A DNA stretch of 64,000 nt from the NCBI RefSeq assembly GCF_963966145.1, contig NC_091050.1, positions 16,120,001 to 16,184,000 on the forward strand, written 5' to 3'. Within the stretch, counting starts at the first letter, position 1. Each line of letters starts with the position of its first letter. This stretch comes from Tenebrio molitor. Its lineage: Eukaryota > Arthropoda > Insecta > Coleoptera > Tenebrionidae. The notes below the pieces were generated by a model. The model saw only the letters and a program-made list of their open reading frames with translations, did no database searches and was not told the origin of the DNA. Both the position numbers and the translations under genes were made by a program. Below, piece after piece: positions 21,991 through 34,046 of this stretch.

Positions 21991-23620
21991 CAATTTGTCA
22001 CTCACCCCTGCACACACACGACTGGTCTTGTGGAACTAAAAGAAAGAACACTGACTAGAATATTCAATCAAATCAACTTACCCGGTTCTTTTATATCATC
22101 AAAGTAGTCGCAAAATCCCAAATATGTGACCCCTTTACCAATCACACACTAAATCTAGAATTTAACGTTGTTACAACTTTGAGGGGATTACTGAATTGCG
22201 CCTTGAATATCGCTTTTACTTTCAAAGAGACGTTTTCGCACAAAATCGACATATTGGACACGTTTACGAACCGAAAATGTACGCCGCTTCCTGTTCGGGC
22301 TTTTTTAATAGCGATGAGATTTTTCAGAAAAAAAAAATAAGTTCGCTTCGACGACTCAAACGGCAAAGGAAGAAATTTTAAATGATTCGGATCACGCAGT
22401 TCCCTGTCAAGTCGATAAATAACAGCTGTTTCTTCATGTCGCATCTCATTCCGCATTGTCATATTACCATCATTGTAATATCATGTAATGCCATACCCTT
22501 ATTGTTATTTGTTGCGACATGCAAAAAATATCTAGGATTCTATTTGTTTATTTATTTAAAATGAAAAGGGAATGTGCTCTTTCTATCAGATCTTAACAAT
22601 CATCATCGTGTTTTCCCTAAATACTCTTTCAAGGCCAGCGCAGATTCGGACTCTGGAATTCACGATTCTACGTTTTAATTCATTTTCAGTTGTACGTTAC
22701 ATTTTCTGTTACAGCGTTACATTACACCGTTACGTAATAATAATTAAATTCACTAAATTACATTTTGCTGATGGTAAGCCTGCGACTTCGAGTCTACTAA
22801 CTGTCCGTAGTAATAACGGAGCGGACCATCAACTTACCGGAATAATGCTCGCTGCGCCTGCTTGAAATAATGAAATAGTTTGTAGTTTTGCTGGTGTAAA
22901 AATCACCAATCGGTCCAGTAATCCAAACAAGTTTCAACTGATGAGATTAAAGCGGGCTACGTATGTTAATTTGGTCGATACGACCCGATATTTCATTTGG
23001 GTAAACTTGAAGTGACGTTTTCACCATTGGCGTGCGTACGGGAATGTGCTAATCAAATTCTTGTAGGATATTTATTTCATGATTTATGTTACTTATTGCA
23101 AAAATTAACGACATCCTAAATTTTCTGGAGGAATCAATGCGTGTTTGAAACATCTCAACTAGTGACAGGAGCACGTCTAAATACTTTTGTAATAATGTAT
23201 TATTAATGGCACGAGCTTTTAACTGTTTCTACTGACCCATTCGATACAAACTCTATCTCAGAATTATTTATTAATTGGCACATAGACATCTACCTACTAC
23301 ATCTACAACCTTTGTAAAGCGTCGATTGACGTGTGACCAACGATCAACATGTATCAGGAACTCCATATTGTTAAGGGCGATCGTGTATATTGTGTTGCAT
23401 ATATTGTAACTATTTAATTTATAAAACAGGAAATTAAAACAGGCTTTAGTGCGCTGTTCTGTGTAATACTATTTATTATTATCGTGCAATCAACAGTTAC
23501 TTAGATAAGGAGCGACTATGACTTTGACAGTGTCAGATTTTTCGTATCTTTCCTAACTCAGCCAATAAACGTCAAACAACTGTCACTATTAATCAAATTT
23601 TAACTCAAAAATGAAACGGA
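21991..23620. other. AT-rich intergenic DNA without a supported gene
   Basis: Short open frames on both strands (for example 22142-22462 minus, 22572-22865 plus) lack recognisable domains and splice context. No terminal repeats recognised. Confidence 0.45.
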
Positions 23621-23622
23621 TA

Positions 23623-23830
23623 CAGTTGCGAGCAATAAATTTTGGTCGTCAATGTCATTCTTTGACGCAATGGAAAATGCTCCATTGTAAAATGGTCGTA
23701 AATATCATAACCTATCATCATGTTGTCCGACAGTTGACATGAACATAATCAGGCAGGGACATTTTTTTAAATTTGTGACAATCTAACCAAATTTTGACAT
23801 TGACAACCAAAATTTATTGCTCGCGGACTA
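23623..23830. mobile_element. TA-flanked MITE with GCGAGCAATAAATTTTGG ends
   Basis: Inverted ends read GCGAGCAATAAATTTTGG on both sides and extend through GTCAATGTC. It is flanked by TA (23621-23622, 23831-23832). Non-coding. It abuts the next MITE, sharing a TA. Confidence 0.75.
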
Positions 23831-23832
23831 TA

Positions 23833-24003
23833 CAGTCGCGGAGAGAAAAAAGTAGGACACTATTTTTTCGCTAATGTAAGTCTGTTTACTCTTTCTGTGG
23901 TTACTATTAAAATATGCATTATGCAAGTAAGCCCGGTTTACTCAACCCAATTTTAGCTATATTTCTTAATAATACTTGTCCTACATTTTTCTGTCCGGGA
24001 CTG
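23833..24003. mobile_element. Mariner-like MITE with CAGTCSCGGA ends, 171 bp
   Basis: Ends CAGTCGCGGAGAGAAAAAAG and (reversed) CAGTCCCGGACAGAAAAATG, each followed by TAGGACA, flanked by TA at 23831-23832 and 24004-24005. Size, ends and TA target fit a Tc1/mariner MITE. Confidence 0.85.
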
Positions 24004-24005
24004 TA

Positions 24006-24781
24006 CAGCAGCCAAAAATACTTCCATGTATCCAGAGCATCTAGATTCAGACATACATGTATGTACGTCGAAAATCTCAAAGGCTACTTTGATCTAAATA
24101 ATTGTTGATCGCACGGTATAATGTTTTTTACAAGAGTAAAACTGTAAACATGCTTAATATCTTTTTGTAATTATTTATATAGTTTTTAATGTTGAGAAAA
24201 TGTTACGAGAGGATAGACCAATAATATTTCACTTAACCTTACAAATATTTTACCTTTTCCATTATCAACGCAAAGTCTAGGTATACCGGATATTATGAAA
24301 GTCCGTTTAATAAATTTAACCACCAATAGGACCCCTTAAAATAGACATTTTGTGATTTATTATTTTTTTCGGAAATTCTTCAAAACAGAGTTAAAATATA
24401 TTTTTTTTAATTTGAACCCTAAAATGCATACCTCCTCATGTGTTTGCACATCCATTGATAACGAAGCACGAAAAGAAATTACTCGATTAAAATACTCGAA
24501 TGAATAACACTGAAAACTGTTAGTACTCGTAATAAAACAACGGCCTTTTTTTTTAATATAAAGTTTTGATCGCACAAAAACATTTTCATTCACTCTTTCG
24601 TTTCAATTGATGATTATCCTATGAGCGAAGTGTCAAATCGATTAAAAAAAAAGATGTAAAAATGTTTGTTTTAAAAAGTTCTATTTATTACGTGGACTTC
24701 CGTGACACCCTGTATAGTAGATACCTATGCATTGGCGGTTAAGAAAGTCTGCATCGCATCGAGTGTGACGAAAACATTTAA
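24006..24781. other. AT-rich intergenic DNA with a solitary element end
   Basis: No gene. A lone GACACCCTGTATAG at about 24703-24716 resembles the right end of the CAGGGTG family, but no matching left end is seen nearby. Confidence 0.45.
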
Positions 24782-25236
24782 TATTCATTTGGCATAAATA
24801 TTTAGTATTTAAACCAACCTTTCTGCTATTAATATTCGAGACTTATTTCAAATACATAATTCTTTGTCTAATTCTTGTACGTCCTCGAAATTTACACCCA
24901 TCTGAAATGTAAGTAAAAACCATTTTTGCGATGATAAGTAATTTTTATTTCATGGCTTTTAAACACATCTCCTAAAAGCACTTAATTTATTTTCAATATC
25001 ATTTTATTGACCCGCGTATTTTAGTCGATCTAGCTGTGATTGACATTGATTGTCTCCACTTATATTTATCAAATTTATTTTATCAACTTGTACTCTACAT
25101 TCTGAAGCTCGTAGATCTTTGTTTTTATTTGTTTTCATAGAGTAATCTTTCAATTCGAAATCGATTATTCCTAATTCGATTTTAATTATTTCCAACTTGA
25201 ATTTAATTAATCCTATTTTATATTTGAAAAGGTATA

Positions 25237-25397
25237 GGGCCAGTTTATAGAAAGAGAAAATTTAAATATTTAATTCCAATTAAATTTTAATGGGCAATTA
25301 ACCCATGAATCCGAAACGTCGATTGGTTCAATCTGATCACGTGTTCAGTTAATCTCGCATTTGATTACGATTAACTTAATTTCGCTTCTGTAAACTG
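25237..25397 (+). mobile_element. PIF/Harbinger-like MITE, copy 2 (right end clipped)
   Basis: Starts GGGCCAGTTTATAGAAAG and ends CTTCTGTAAACTG, lacking the final GCCC. The next copy begins three bases later. About 90% like its neighbour by eye. Confidence 0.8.
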
Positions 25398-25400
25398 TAA

Positions 25401-25562
25401 GGGCCAGTTTATATAAAGAAAATTAAATATTTAATTCGAATTAAATTTTAATGCGCGATTAACCCTTGAATCCGAAACTTCGATTGGTTCAATCTGATCA
25501 CGTGTTCAGTTAATTTTGCATTTGCTTACGATTAACTTAATTTCGCTTCTGTAAACTGGCCC
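25401..25562 (+). mobile_element. PIF/Harbinger-like MITE, copy 3, 162 bp
   Basis: GGGCCAGTTTATATAAAG to CTGTAAACTGGCCC, flanked by TAA at 25398-25400 and 25563-25565, a perfect 3-bp target duplication of the TWA type used by PIF/Harbinger. It inserted in the right end of the adjacent copy or arose with it. Confidence 0.85.
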
Positions 25563-26189
25563 TAAACGTTTCACTTATTTTGCGATTTTTGTTAGCATTT
25601 TTTTACTATTTTTCTTTATTATATTCGATATCGTAATTTATATGTATGTATATGTATTTATGATTGACATATTTTATAGGTAATGTTAAATACTAATCCA
25701 CTTTCTTATTGTAATTTTTTGCTCATCTTTTTATCTAAATTTTAAGGAGAGAAATATTTCCCTCAATATCAGTAAATGTATGTAAATAATTGAAACTATC
25801 AAATGTTTATTATAAAAACCTATCATTTCAGGGTCCCCTGGTTTAGAAATGAAAATTTGTTTTGGGATATTTAAAAAAAGGATAACTTTCATGATTTATT
25901 TTTATTTTATTTAATTTTGGGTGGTCGATAATTTGTTTTGATCGAGAATGGGGTATCTAAAAATGTAGAAATTTTAAGCGTTTTTATACTATTTTTACAT
26001 GATTTCTAAACCACCCAATTGTCCTTGGTTTAAAAATGAAAAACCATTTTGAGTATTGAATTTTTTAATAACTTGAAGCCTCGTTTGATTGGTTTGAACC
26101 GATTTTTCAACGAATTTTTCATGTGTTTGATTCCCCTGATCGAAAAATAACATTTCATACACTACTTCTCGCTGGCTGCGCTCTCTGGA

Positions 26190-26535
26190 AAAAAGTCCCT
26201 CGTTTTTTTAAAACAATCATAGCCGCATTAAAATAATCACCGGAACGCCGTCCATTAAGGACGAACCGGATTACGAAATTCGCCGATTCCTACCGGAATC
26301 GTTTGCTCGAGAAGGGGCGATTCTTTTATTTACGTATTAAGGTTTTGTCAGTCAACCTGAACGCTGTTTGTTTAAGAAATAAAATGCTTTTGCTATTTCT
26401 TCGGGGGCGGGGCGGCTCGAATTTAAATCGCGGTTTTTCCACAACCCCCGGATCGGCGGCGTGGGATAATGAAATTTATATTTTACCGGATTCAGCTCAC
26501 AGCCTGACTGTAGAATGACGAACGCGAATCCTAAT
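26190..26535 (-). repeat. Inverted duplication, arm 2, block C
   Basis: Reverse-complement match to 13705-14017, including TTCCACAACCCCCGGATCGG and GTCAGTCAACCTGAAC. An open frame (26303-26518) has a partly similar counterpart at 13625-13888 (-), but indels break the frame match, so it is not taken as a gene. It is separated by 27 kb from block B of the same arm. Confidence 0.85.
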
Positions 26536-29500
26536 TAAAAAGAACCGTTCTGCAATCGTCACAGTCTTGTCTAAAAAAACTACATTTTTTATTTCCAAAT
26601 TCTATTATCACAGTTTTATTTCATTGGCTGGTTACAAAATTAATTTCAAATCAAGACAATTTAGGTTATGTTCAGTTGCAATCTATTACCATAACCTTAA
26701 AAGTTAAGAGGAATCAGATTGGAGTAGAACTGTTGACAGATGTGACCTACTTTTAAAATGACAATTAAAGTAGTACGAATCAATCAACGAAGTCTCTTCG
26801 ATTTGTCGTGCGTTCGATTTGGCCCCGTTTAGGAGGGTGATAGGGTGCTTCCCGCTTTTAAAAATTCCCTTAATAATGAGGAGGAAGCGGAGGCCACACG
26901 TGTTTAACTTACATGAAAGGCATTAATTTAGCATTAGCCGGGTAGCAGGCAAGTGTACAGGGCGACACTGGACGAGAATATATGGCGAGTAATCGCAGGA
27001 GGCTGTTTAGTATGTGAAACGTGTAAGATGCCCAGGGCGCGCATTTGCGACTCTCTCCTGACCTCCCCCGTTCCCGACACCACAAGGGGTTGATAATGGA
27101 TATATTGTATCATCTTCACGAGCTCGATGGACATCTTACTCACATGGGAACAGCGCCACCTTACCTATCCATATAATATCGTTCAATATTCCCAACTTGT
27201 CAACGTAGATAATAGGGAGGGTGGACGAGGGGGTGGCGAGGGAACGAAGGAGCATTTTTCTAACATTACAAATTGACGCATTATCGGTGGACGGAACAGG
27301 AGGAAATTCAAAATAAAAACGTCGACAGAACGTGGGAGTCGCGATTTGTTGTAGGTGGTGAGCGGTATTCGGCGAGATTATTTCGCATTTCCACCCAGCA
27401 AGACAAGTGGACTAACGATCACGCCGATTTTGAATATGCTTTTCCGATATTTGGGTGGCTTCCCATCAGTTCGTCCATTCAGATTTCTGTGAAATATAGC
27501 TGCCCATGAAGCGACGAATATCGAGCCCATCGATGCGGAAACGGAAGTGTCGGGGGCGGCGCCGGTGTCCGAATCACCGTCCATCTCGCACAATTCCTGC
27601 GACTTTTCGCCGGCGACTTCTTTGTTCCTTCTTCACCGGTGGCTCTCGTACGGATCGTTAAACTTATCGGTCGTCCCCCGTATACCACCACCCTCTATAC
27701 ATATATATTCCCGAGATATTTCCAAATTGCGTACTTCCTCATTTGCAGTGACAAAGCCAGAAGCCGTTGCCACATGAGAAGGGTGAGTGTCGCTATACGA
27801 CCTTCGCACTCGCACGCAGCAGGAATGAGGCACCTCATGAGACAATGAGATAGTGTTACATACGGGCCGGTAAGACCTGGAGAGGGGCGGGGGTAGTGCG
27901 TGTCAGCACACACACCCTCCTAGGCCTCTAGATCAATACCTCAGGGCAGCGCTGGACCCAGGTCCACCAGCCTACTTTACATTCCCTTTCCCTCACGTCG
28001 CCCCTCCGCCTGCTTGCTCTTGCAAAGCTCAGCGCCGCGAGAAGTCCAGGGCTGGACTAAGCGCAGGGCCCGTCTTGACACCGAGCCGGCGCTGGCACAC
28101 CACGATCCCGCTACAATTCCTTCGTCTTTGCCTTTTCCTTATCCTGCGGTCAAGCCTTCCGCAGGATCTTTGCCCTCTCCGCCGCGGAAGGATAATTTTT
28201 CCGGTCCTTCGCCCCCCAAAAGAAAAATCACCGTGTCTGTCCTTTCAACGATTACTTCTTCACTCGTTTATTACATTTACTACCGAAATATAATTGAAAA
28301 AACGTGATAAACCTCCACAATCGATCCCAGACACAGACAAATAAGTTTTACCTCTGGCACGTTCACAATTGTTCTTTGTTTCACCGCTGATCAAAGCTTG
28401 ACGATTATGTCAAAACATGTTACTAGATCTTGAGTGGCTTCTGTTGATCGTACCGTGATCTGGTGTGCTTCAAGGATCGATACTTGAACCTAGTTTGCCG
28501 CGTTCAGAATAAAGATGGATTTTTTTGCGACAAAGAAGTTGTGGTGCGACAGATATTCGTTCTTTGAAAAAACAGTAGGCGGTGTGTCGGTCTTCGGGGA
28601 TGGAAAGGTAAGGGATCGAAAAATCTGGTGCAGAATTCTTTCTACGGTGCGGCCCCGGAAATAAGCGCGGGCTCCGGCCCTGGCATAGTTAATCTAGTGC
28701 CGGCGTATGCGGAGACGTCCACCCCCAGCGCACGTGTTGTACAAGCCCCCCATCCCCCCTGCCGTCCCATCTTCGCCCGCCACCGCCTGGACATTCTCGC
28801 ACCGACAATTTATTACTTATACATACAAATTCCTCGGAGGTACCGGAACCCGATTAACAGCGTTACGTGCGCTCTTCAAATACTCCAAATCTCAACACAA
28901 CACTCGGAACAGAAACTCGTGTATGACGACGAAAACTAATTGTCCGACACAAGGAAGTCTGATTGTATAAATATTGCGGATCGGTCCGGAACAACACCAG
29001 GACCGGCATTAATATTTACAAGAACGGATTTATAAGGATGGAAGAAAGCGACGCCAAATTTTAAGGTCAGCGAATCGGCGAAGCTCTGATAGAATTTATG
29101 GCGTTGACCGGAAAACGCAGTTACCCGACAAGTGCATTTATCTGAACGAGGCTTAAATTGCGTTTGCCGTACTCACAAACGACGGCGTCTAACGAAAAAG
29201 GCTCTCTCCAAGACAAACAAAATGCCACTCGTAGATTGACTCGTACGAATATGTAACATCGTCACAATGGAAATGAGTCGGTGACACTTCACTGGTAATC
29301 AGCTTTAGATAAGTTTCCTGAATTGCACCGATCTCCAAGGTGGTGTATTTTAATTTTAATTCTAGAAGTCTAGAATCGTGCGAACCAATCTACGAATCGA
29401 TTTGTGATTGTCACGGCCAAGCGGGATCTGAATTTATTTCGTGATATTAGACCAGAGTGCAGCTGTGTTGTCGGTTATCTGCGAGGAAACCACTCGATTT

Positions 29501-32088
29501 CTTTTTGTTGAATGGATTTAATTGATGATTGGGGTACGGCGTCGTGCAGAATGGTGGATGCGCCGGGCCAGCACCATTAATAACTTTACCGATGATACAT
29601 TACATCATCTGAGGCGTTAATACCCCGTGCATATATGGTCAAATTATCGTCCAATCGCGACACACGACCCCGATAATTGATTATCCGGAAGTGTCGGCTG
29701 GTAAAGTGCGCGACTTAATTTTCGCAATCAGAAAGATGGTTCGTCGGCCGATTGTTGACAAATGGTCCAATAAATCAGGATAAAAAGCGAGTTCCGTTCT
29801 TGTTTTCTGCAGTCGGCTAAACAAATAGGCTTCATTAGGTCGCGTGTTCTCCGAGTGATGGAGCGAACGCGACCCTTGCCTCCGTCGCCAAACTATCAGC
29901 TTATCACGCGCTAATCACTGCACATCAATACCACCATCAGACCCTATTAGGTGTTGTTGTTCGGCCCGAGTCGACACTGTTCGTCGCATCATGAAAAAAT
30001 TGCCAAAAAGAGAAGTTAGAAAGGTGCAGATGGCGCGGAGGAAGATGACGGAAGAGGTGGAAAAGGAATTAAGGACAAGTTGATAAAAGAGCGGGCCAGA
30101 ATGTAATTTGGTTGTGGTATTTCTTGCATTTAATAATCTTGGGGACGAGAACGTACGTTCCGCCACATTCTCGCCGGCGAATTGTCAGATTTTCGTTTTT
30201 CTGCGAGGCGACATAATCCGACGTCTAATTACTGGTACGCGTCGGATATCTTGCCGCATTGCCACACCGCAGTTTCGTGTTTTACGATTGGCCGCTTTTG
30301 TCGGATGATTGTTTCGTTGAAAAGATAAAAACCGTGGGGACGGTGCACTTTCCGAACGAGGCCGGTCTAATTTGGAGTTATCGCGTCGCAATTATGATAC
30401 GGAAGGGTTGAGGGTGGCTCTTTTATTCGTCGATTCGCGTCGACGCGGCGATTCTTTGAATGCCTAAGTGATAGTCGAGTCGGGGTCCAGTTAAGTCCTG
30501 GCCGGCTATCATGCGAACTCGTTAGGGCTGATGCAAATCTGGTGGCTATATTTTATCCTCCCCTTCTATCTTGAGCATGTAAAGTGTACGCCCCGATGTT
30601 CCAAATGAAGACCACTGGCTAGAACGGCTGAAGAATAGTTAGAATTTGCATTGCCTATCTCCTGATATATAGCTGGGCCTTATCTCCTCTGTCCACCCCT
30701 AGCGGCCAGTGTAGCAAGTGCTAAAGTTTAATTTATGGTTCCAGGCATTGCATTGTCACATCTTACAGATGACTGGGGCGCCAGCTCCCGGCCAAACTGT
30801 TGTGCGAGCGGATTTCGTCCACCCCCGAAGACGTTACCCACACAGAAACACCAAATTCACACCCCCAAAAGAATCACCCAAAGTCTTAAGACTGAGCCTT
30901 CTCTTGTTCAATTTCATATTTTGACATGTCGATTGCTCTCAGCGTTTTTGGAGCTTTTGACACTTCCCATAGATAAACGATTAAATTTGCTAAAACAGAA
31001 AGCCAGTTTCGTAATTGTTCCAATTTTTGACGTCCCGAACTCGAAAAAATCCGCCATCGCTGCCTCAACTGACAGCTGTCATAAAGTGTGAACAAATGAA
31101 TTTGTCCGAGGAATAAGTTGCGTTTTGATCAACTTGTTGAAATTTTCTGCCAGGCTTGACGCCTCGGAAATGCAAAAACGTCACTCTTGTTTTGTTGATT
31201 ATAATTGTTTGCGGGATGGAACGACCTAACCTCAAATTGGGTGAGATCTGTCAAGCGTTTGACGTTTGGTGGTTTCGTTGATCACCTGATCGACGGGGCC
31301 CCAGCTCGCAATTCCGGGTGCACCTAAATTCGGCAGGTTAATCGCGTATTCAGCAGCGGCCTGTCCAAATAGCCTTCGGTCAGCAGGAGCGTGGTGGTTT
31401 TTCTGAAGGAGGCGAGTGCACCAGCTACGGGAATGTGGACTAACTAGGGGAGTGCGAGGCGACAGAGGCGAGTCATACATTAGGTTATCCAATATTCCAC
31501 TCTGGTGGGCGAGCGCTCTAGGCATGCAAATGAAGTTAGTGTCGCCGGGGGGGCGGCGGGACGCCGGGGGGACGTAGGACGCACACACGACTTGGCTCGT
31601 GCTATTGATTAAAGACGGCCGTGGTCCAGCGCGTAATTACCCCCTTATCTCGACTCCCCTACTGTGTGTGCACTGCTGCTGCTGCTGCCTCCTCATCGCC
31701 AATGCCCTAGCCGCACCAGGTTAGACCATTCCGGGGGACGGTCCACCCGAAACAGAGAAAAAATTCAACGAAACGCGGTCGCGTGTGTCGCGATTCTCGG
31801 ACGAACGTCCGAACGCACAAATTTCTTACATGAAAAATGGGGATAATGGGCAGAATATTGGACGTATAAATAACTAAACGGGACCAACACTAAATCACAC
31901 GAGAATTGTGACCCGACCTAAAATCAACTCCGGACAAATACTCAATCTCAAGATGCAGAAGTAGAAAGATTCTTATAATCGATTCGACTTTAAAAAATTA
32001 TCGACAACAAAAGAAAAACAGATAACGAGTGTTCAAAAAAATGTAGTTCACAAATCTGTCAGATGTAGGTACAATCTCATTTTGATTA
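26536..32088. other. GC-richer gene desert, apparently single copy
   Basis: No gene supported: open frames are under 120 codons, overlap on both strands and show no domains. CpG content is clearly higher than in the flanking transposon tracts, and I recognise no transposon ends. This is the kind of low-repeat DNA where distal enhancers of the flanking developmental genes could lie; that is inference. Confidence 0.45.
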
Positions 32089-32090
32089 TA

Positions 32091-32521
32091 CAGGGTGTTT
32101 CTGAAATACGTGTGTTAATTTTAACCAGTGGAAGAACGCGCTAAATTATGGAACTTTTCTCTATAACATTTTTACGAGAAAGCAATACAAATTCATTTAA
32201 AATTTGGAATAAATTAACCATCAAAGTGTATACTCGCCTATGGCTAAGGGCGAAATTTTTCTGTTGTGATAGAAACAGAGCTTTGTTAAAAAGTTCCATT
32301 GTTATAGAAAAAAATAAATATGTAATCAAAATTTAGATTCTCATGGTTACAAAAAATAGAAACTAGTTAATCACATAAAACGACACGTTTGGTAAAAATT
32401 GTAGGGCAAAAAATCTTGGAATACTTTTACGAATTTTACAAAATGTTATGGAGAAAAGTTTCATAAATTGGCGAGTTCTTTCACTGGTTAAAATTAACAC
32501 ACGTATTTCAGAAACACCCTG
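32091..32521. mobile_element. TA-flanked element with CAGGGTGTTTCTGAAATACG ends, copy 1
   Basis: 431 bp with long inverted repeats (CAGGGTGTTTCTGAAATACG, then AACCAGTG-AAGAACKCG). TA at 32089-32090 and 32522-32523. A sister copy lies at 33618-34044. No transposase. Confidence 0.88.
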
Positions 32522-32914
32522 TATAGTCCAATTTTTATCCTTTTGAGGTGACGTCACGATTTCCTCCCTCGCTTTCTCTTTATTGAAACAACAGAAACAG
32601 AAAAAAAAACAAAAAAAAGGCACGTTTATTTCTTGATGGTCACTTTGAGGTTATTTTATGCTCTTGTCAATTCGACAATTTTTAATTTCTTTCACTTATT
32701 ACATTGATTACAAACATAACCTTTCGAAGCAATTGTCAACAAATTTGAAACATTATAGTTATTTATGATCAATTCAAATTTGTTTCTGATCCTAGCTCAA
32801 ACATACGTGAAGTTACCAGATAATGACGTCATCGCAAAAGGGTAAAAATTAGACTATACATACAAGGTGAAAACTATTTTAAATAAATTAATCTAAAATA
32901 TTTAGCGCTTTAAT

Positions 32915-33030
32915 TGGAAATGTCAAATATTACTTGTCAATGATGCGGCTGTCAGTGCCAAGCTGTCAACAACCGGAAGTTACTCCAGTTATACCATTTA
33001 AAAATAAAATTCAGTATTACAAACTCAAAC
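32915..33030 (+). repeat. Dispersed repeat, inverted partner at 41117-41232
   Basis: Shares CAACCGGAAGTTACTCCAGT and TTTAAAAATAAAATTCAGTA with the reverse complement of 41117-41232. Non-coding; family unknown. Confidence 0.7.
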
Positions 33031-33274
33031 AGTGCGTCTTGATTATACTTTCATTTGTTGTGATAAAGCCCAAATTAGATTTTTCGATACATTTTATATT
33101 ATTTCCCTAACTCTTTCAACGAATTTTGACATTCGCATTGATGGTCCACTCTGTGTCTTCCTATTTCACGAAATATTTGACAGCTGAAGAAGTTACGCAA
33201 TACGTTAACAGAAACAAAAGCATCCACCAGGCTATGAAAGTCAAATGTCAAAGTCAAATGACCTGATGATACTA

Positions 33275-33504
33275 CAGGGTCATTATAAATGATTGTCCCA
33301 TCGCAGTTGGCGTTGAAAACCCACACAAATTTTGGATGTGCCGCCAGCCTCGCAACGTTAGACAAACTAGTAGACAGATTTTCACTACCGCCAGAAACGC
33401 AACCTATCGACGATACTAGTCTCACTCATGTTATGAGGCTTGCGGCACATTCAACTACATCACCAACGCCTACTGAGATGGGACAATAATTTATAATGGC
33501 CCTG
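33275..33504. mobile_element. TA-flanked MITE with CAGGGTCATTATAAATGATT ends, 230 bp
   Basis: Inverted ends CAGGGTCATTATAAATGATT and (reversed) CAGGGCCATTATAAATTATT, both followed by GTCCCATC. TA on both sides (33273-33274, 33505-33506). The interior is GC-richer, with an open frame of about 60 codons and no recognised domain. Confidence 0.85.
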
Positions 33505-33617
33505 TATTTTAATTTGTAATTGATGAAAATAGTCATCACTTTGATTAAAAAGAATGAGCAACAGTTAAAGGGTGAATTTTTAGACATTCAAGCCAAGGAA
33601 TTTTACGCAAGAATATA

Positions 33618-34044
33618 CAGGGTGTTTCTGAAATACGTGTGTTCATTTTAACCAGTGGAAGAACGCGCCAAATCATGGAACTTTTCTCTAAAACATTCTT
33701 ACGAAAAAGCAATCCAAATTGATTTAAAAATTGGAATAAATTAACCATCAAAATGTATACCCGCCTATGGGTAAGGGCGTTAATTTTCTGTTGTGATAGA
33801 AACAGAAATTTGTTAAAAAGTTCCATTGTTATAGAAAAAAATAAATAATCAAAATTTAGATTCTCATAGTTACAAAAAATAGAAACTAGTTAATCACACA
33901 AAACGACTCGTTTGGTAAAAATTGTGGGGCAAAAAATCTTGGAATACTCTTAGGAATTTTACAAAATGTTATAGAGAAAAGTTTCATAAATTGGCGAGTT
34001 CTTTCACTGGTTAAAATTAATACACGTATTTCAGAAACACCCTG
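33618..34044. mobile_element. TA-flanked element with CAGGGTGTTTCTGAAATACG ends, copy 2
   Basis: 427 bp, same family and orientation as 32091-32521, TA at 33616-33617 and 34045-34046. Close similarity of the copies suggests recent amplification. Confidence 0.88.
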
Positions 34045-34046
34045 TA

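Larger units (their letters stand above)
24782..26175 (+). repeat. Direct duplication, copy 2
   Basis: Same-orientation match to the outer parts of 19309-21990. It carries a pair of PIF/Harbinger-like MITEs (25237-25562) that copy 1 lacks; copy 1 reads through from the GTATG near 21416 to CACTTATTTTGCAATTATT. Copy 2 ends where block C of the inverted duplication begins (26190). Confidence 0.75.
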
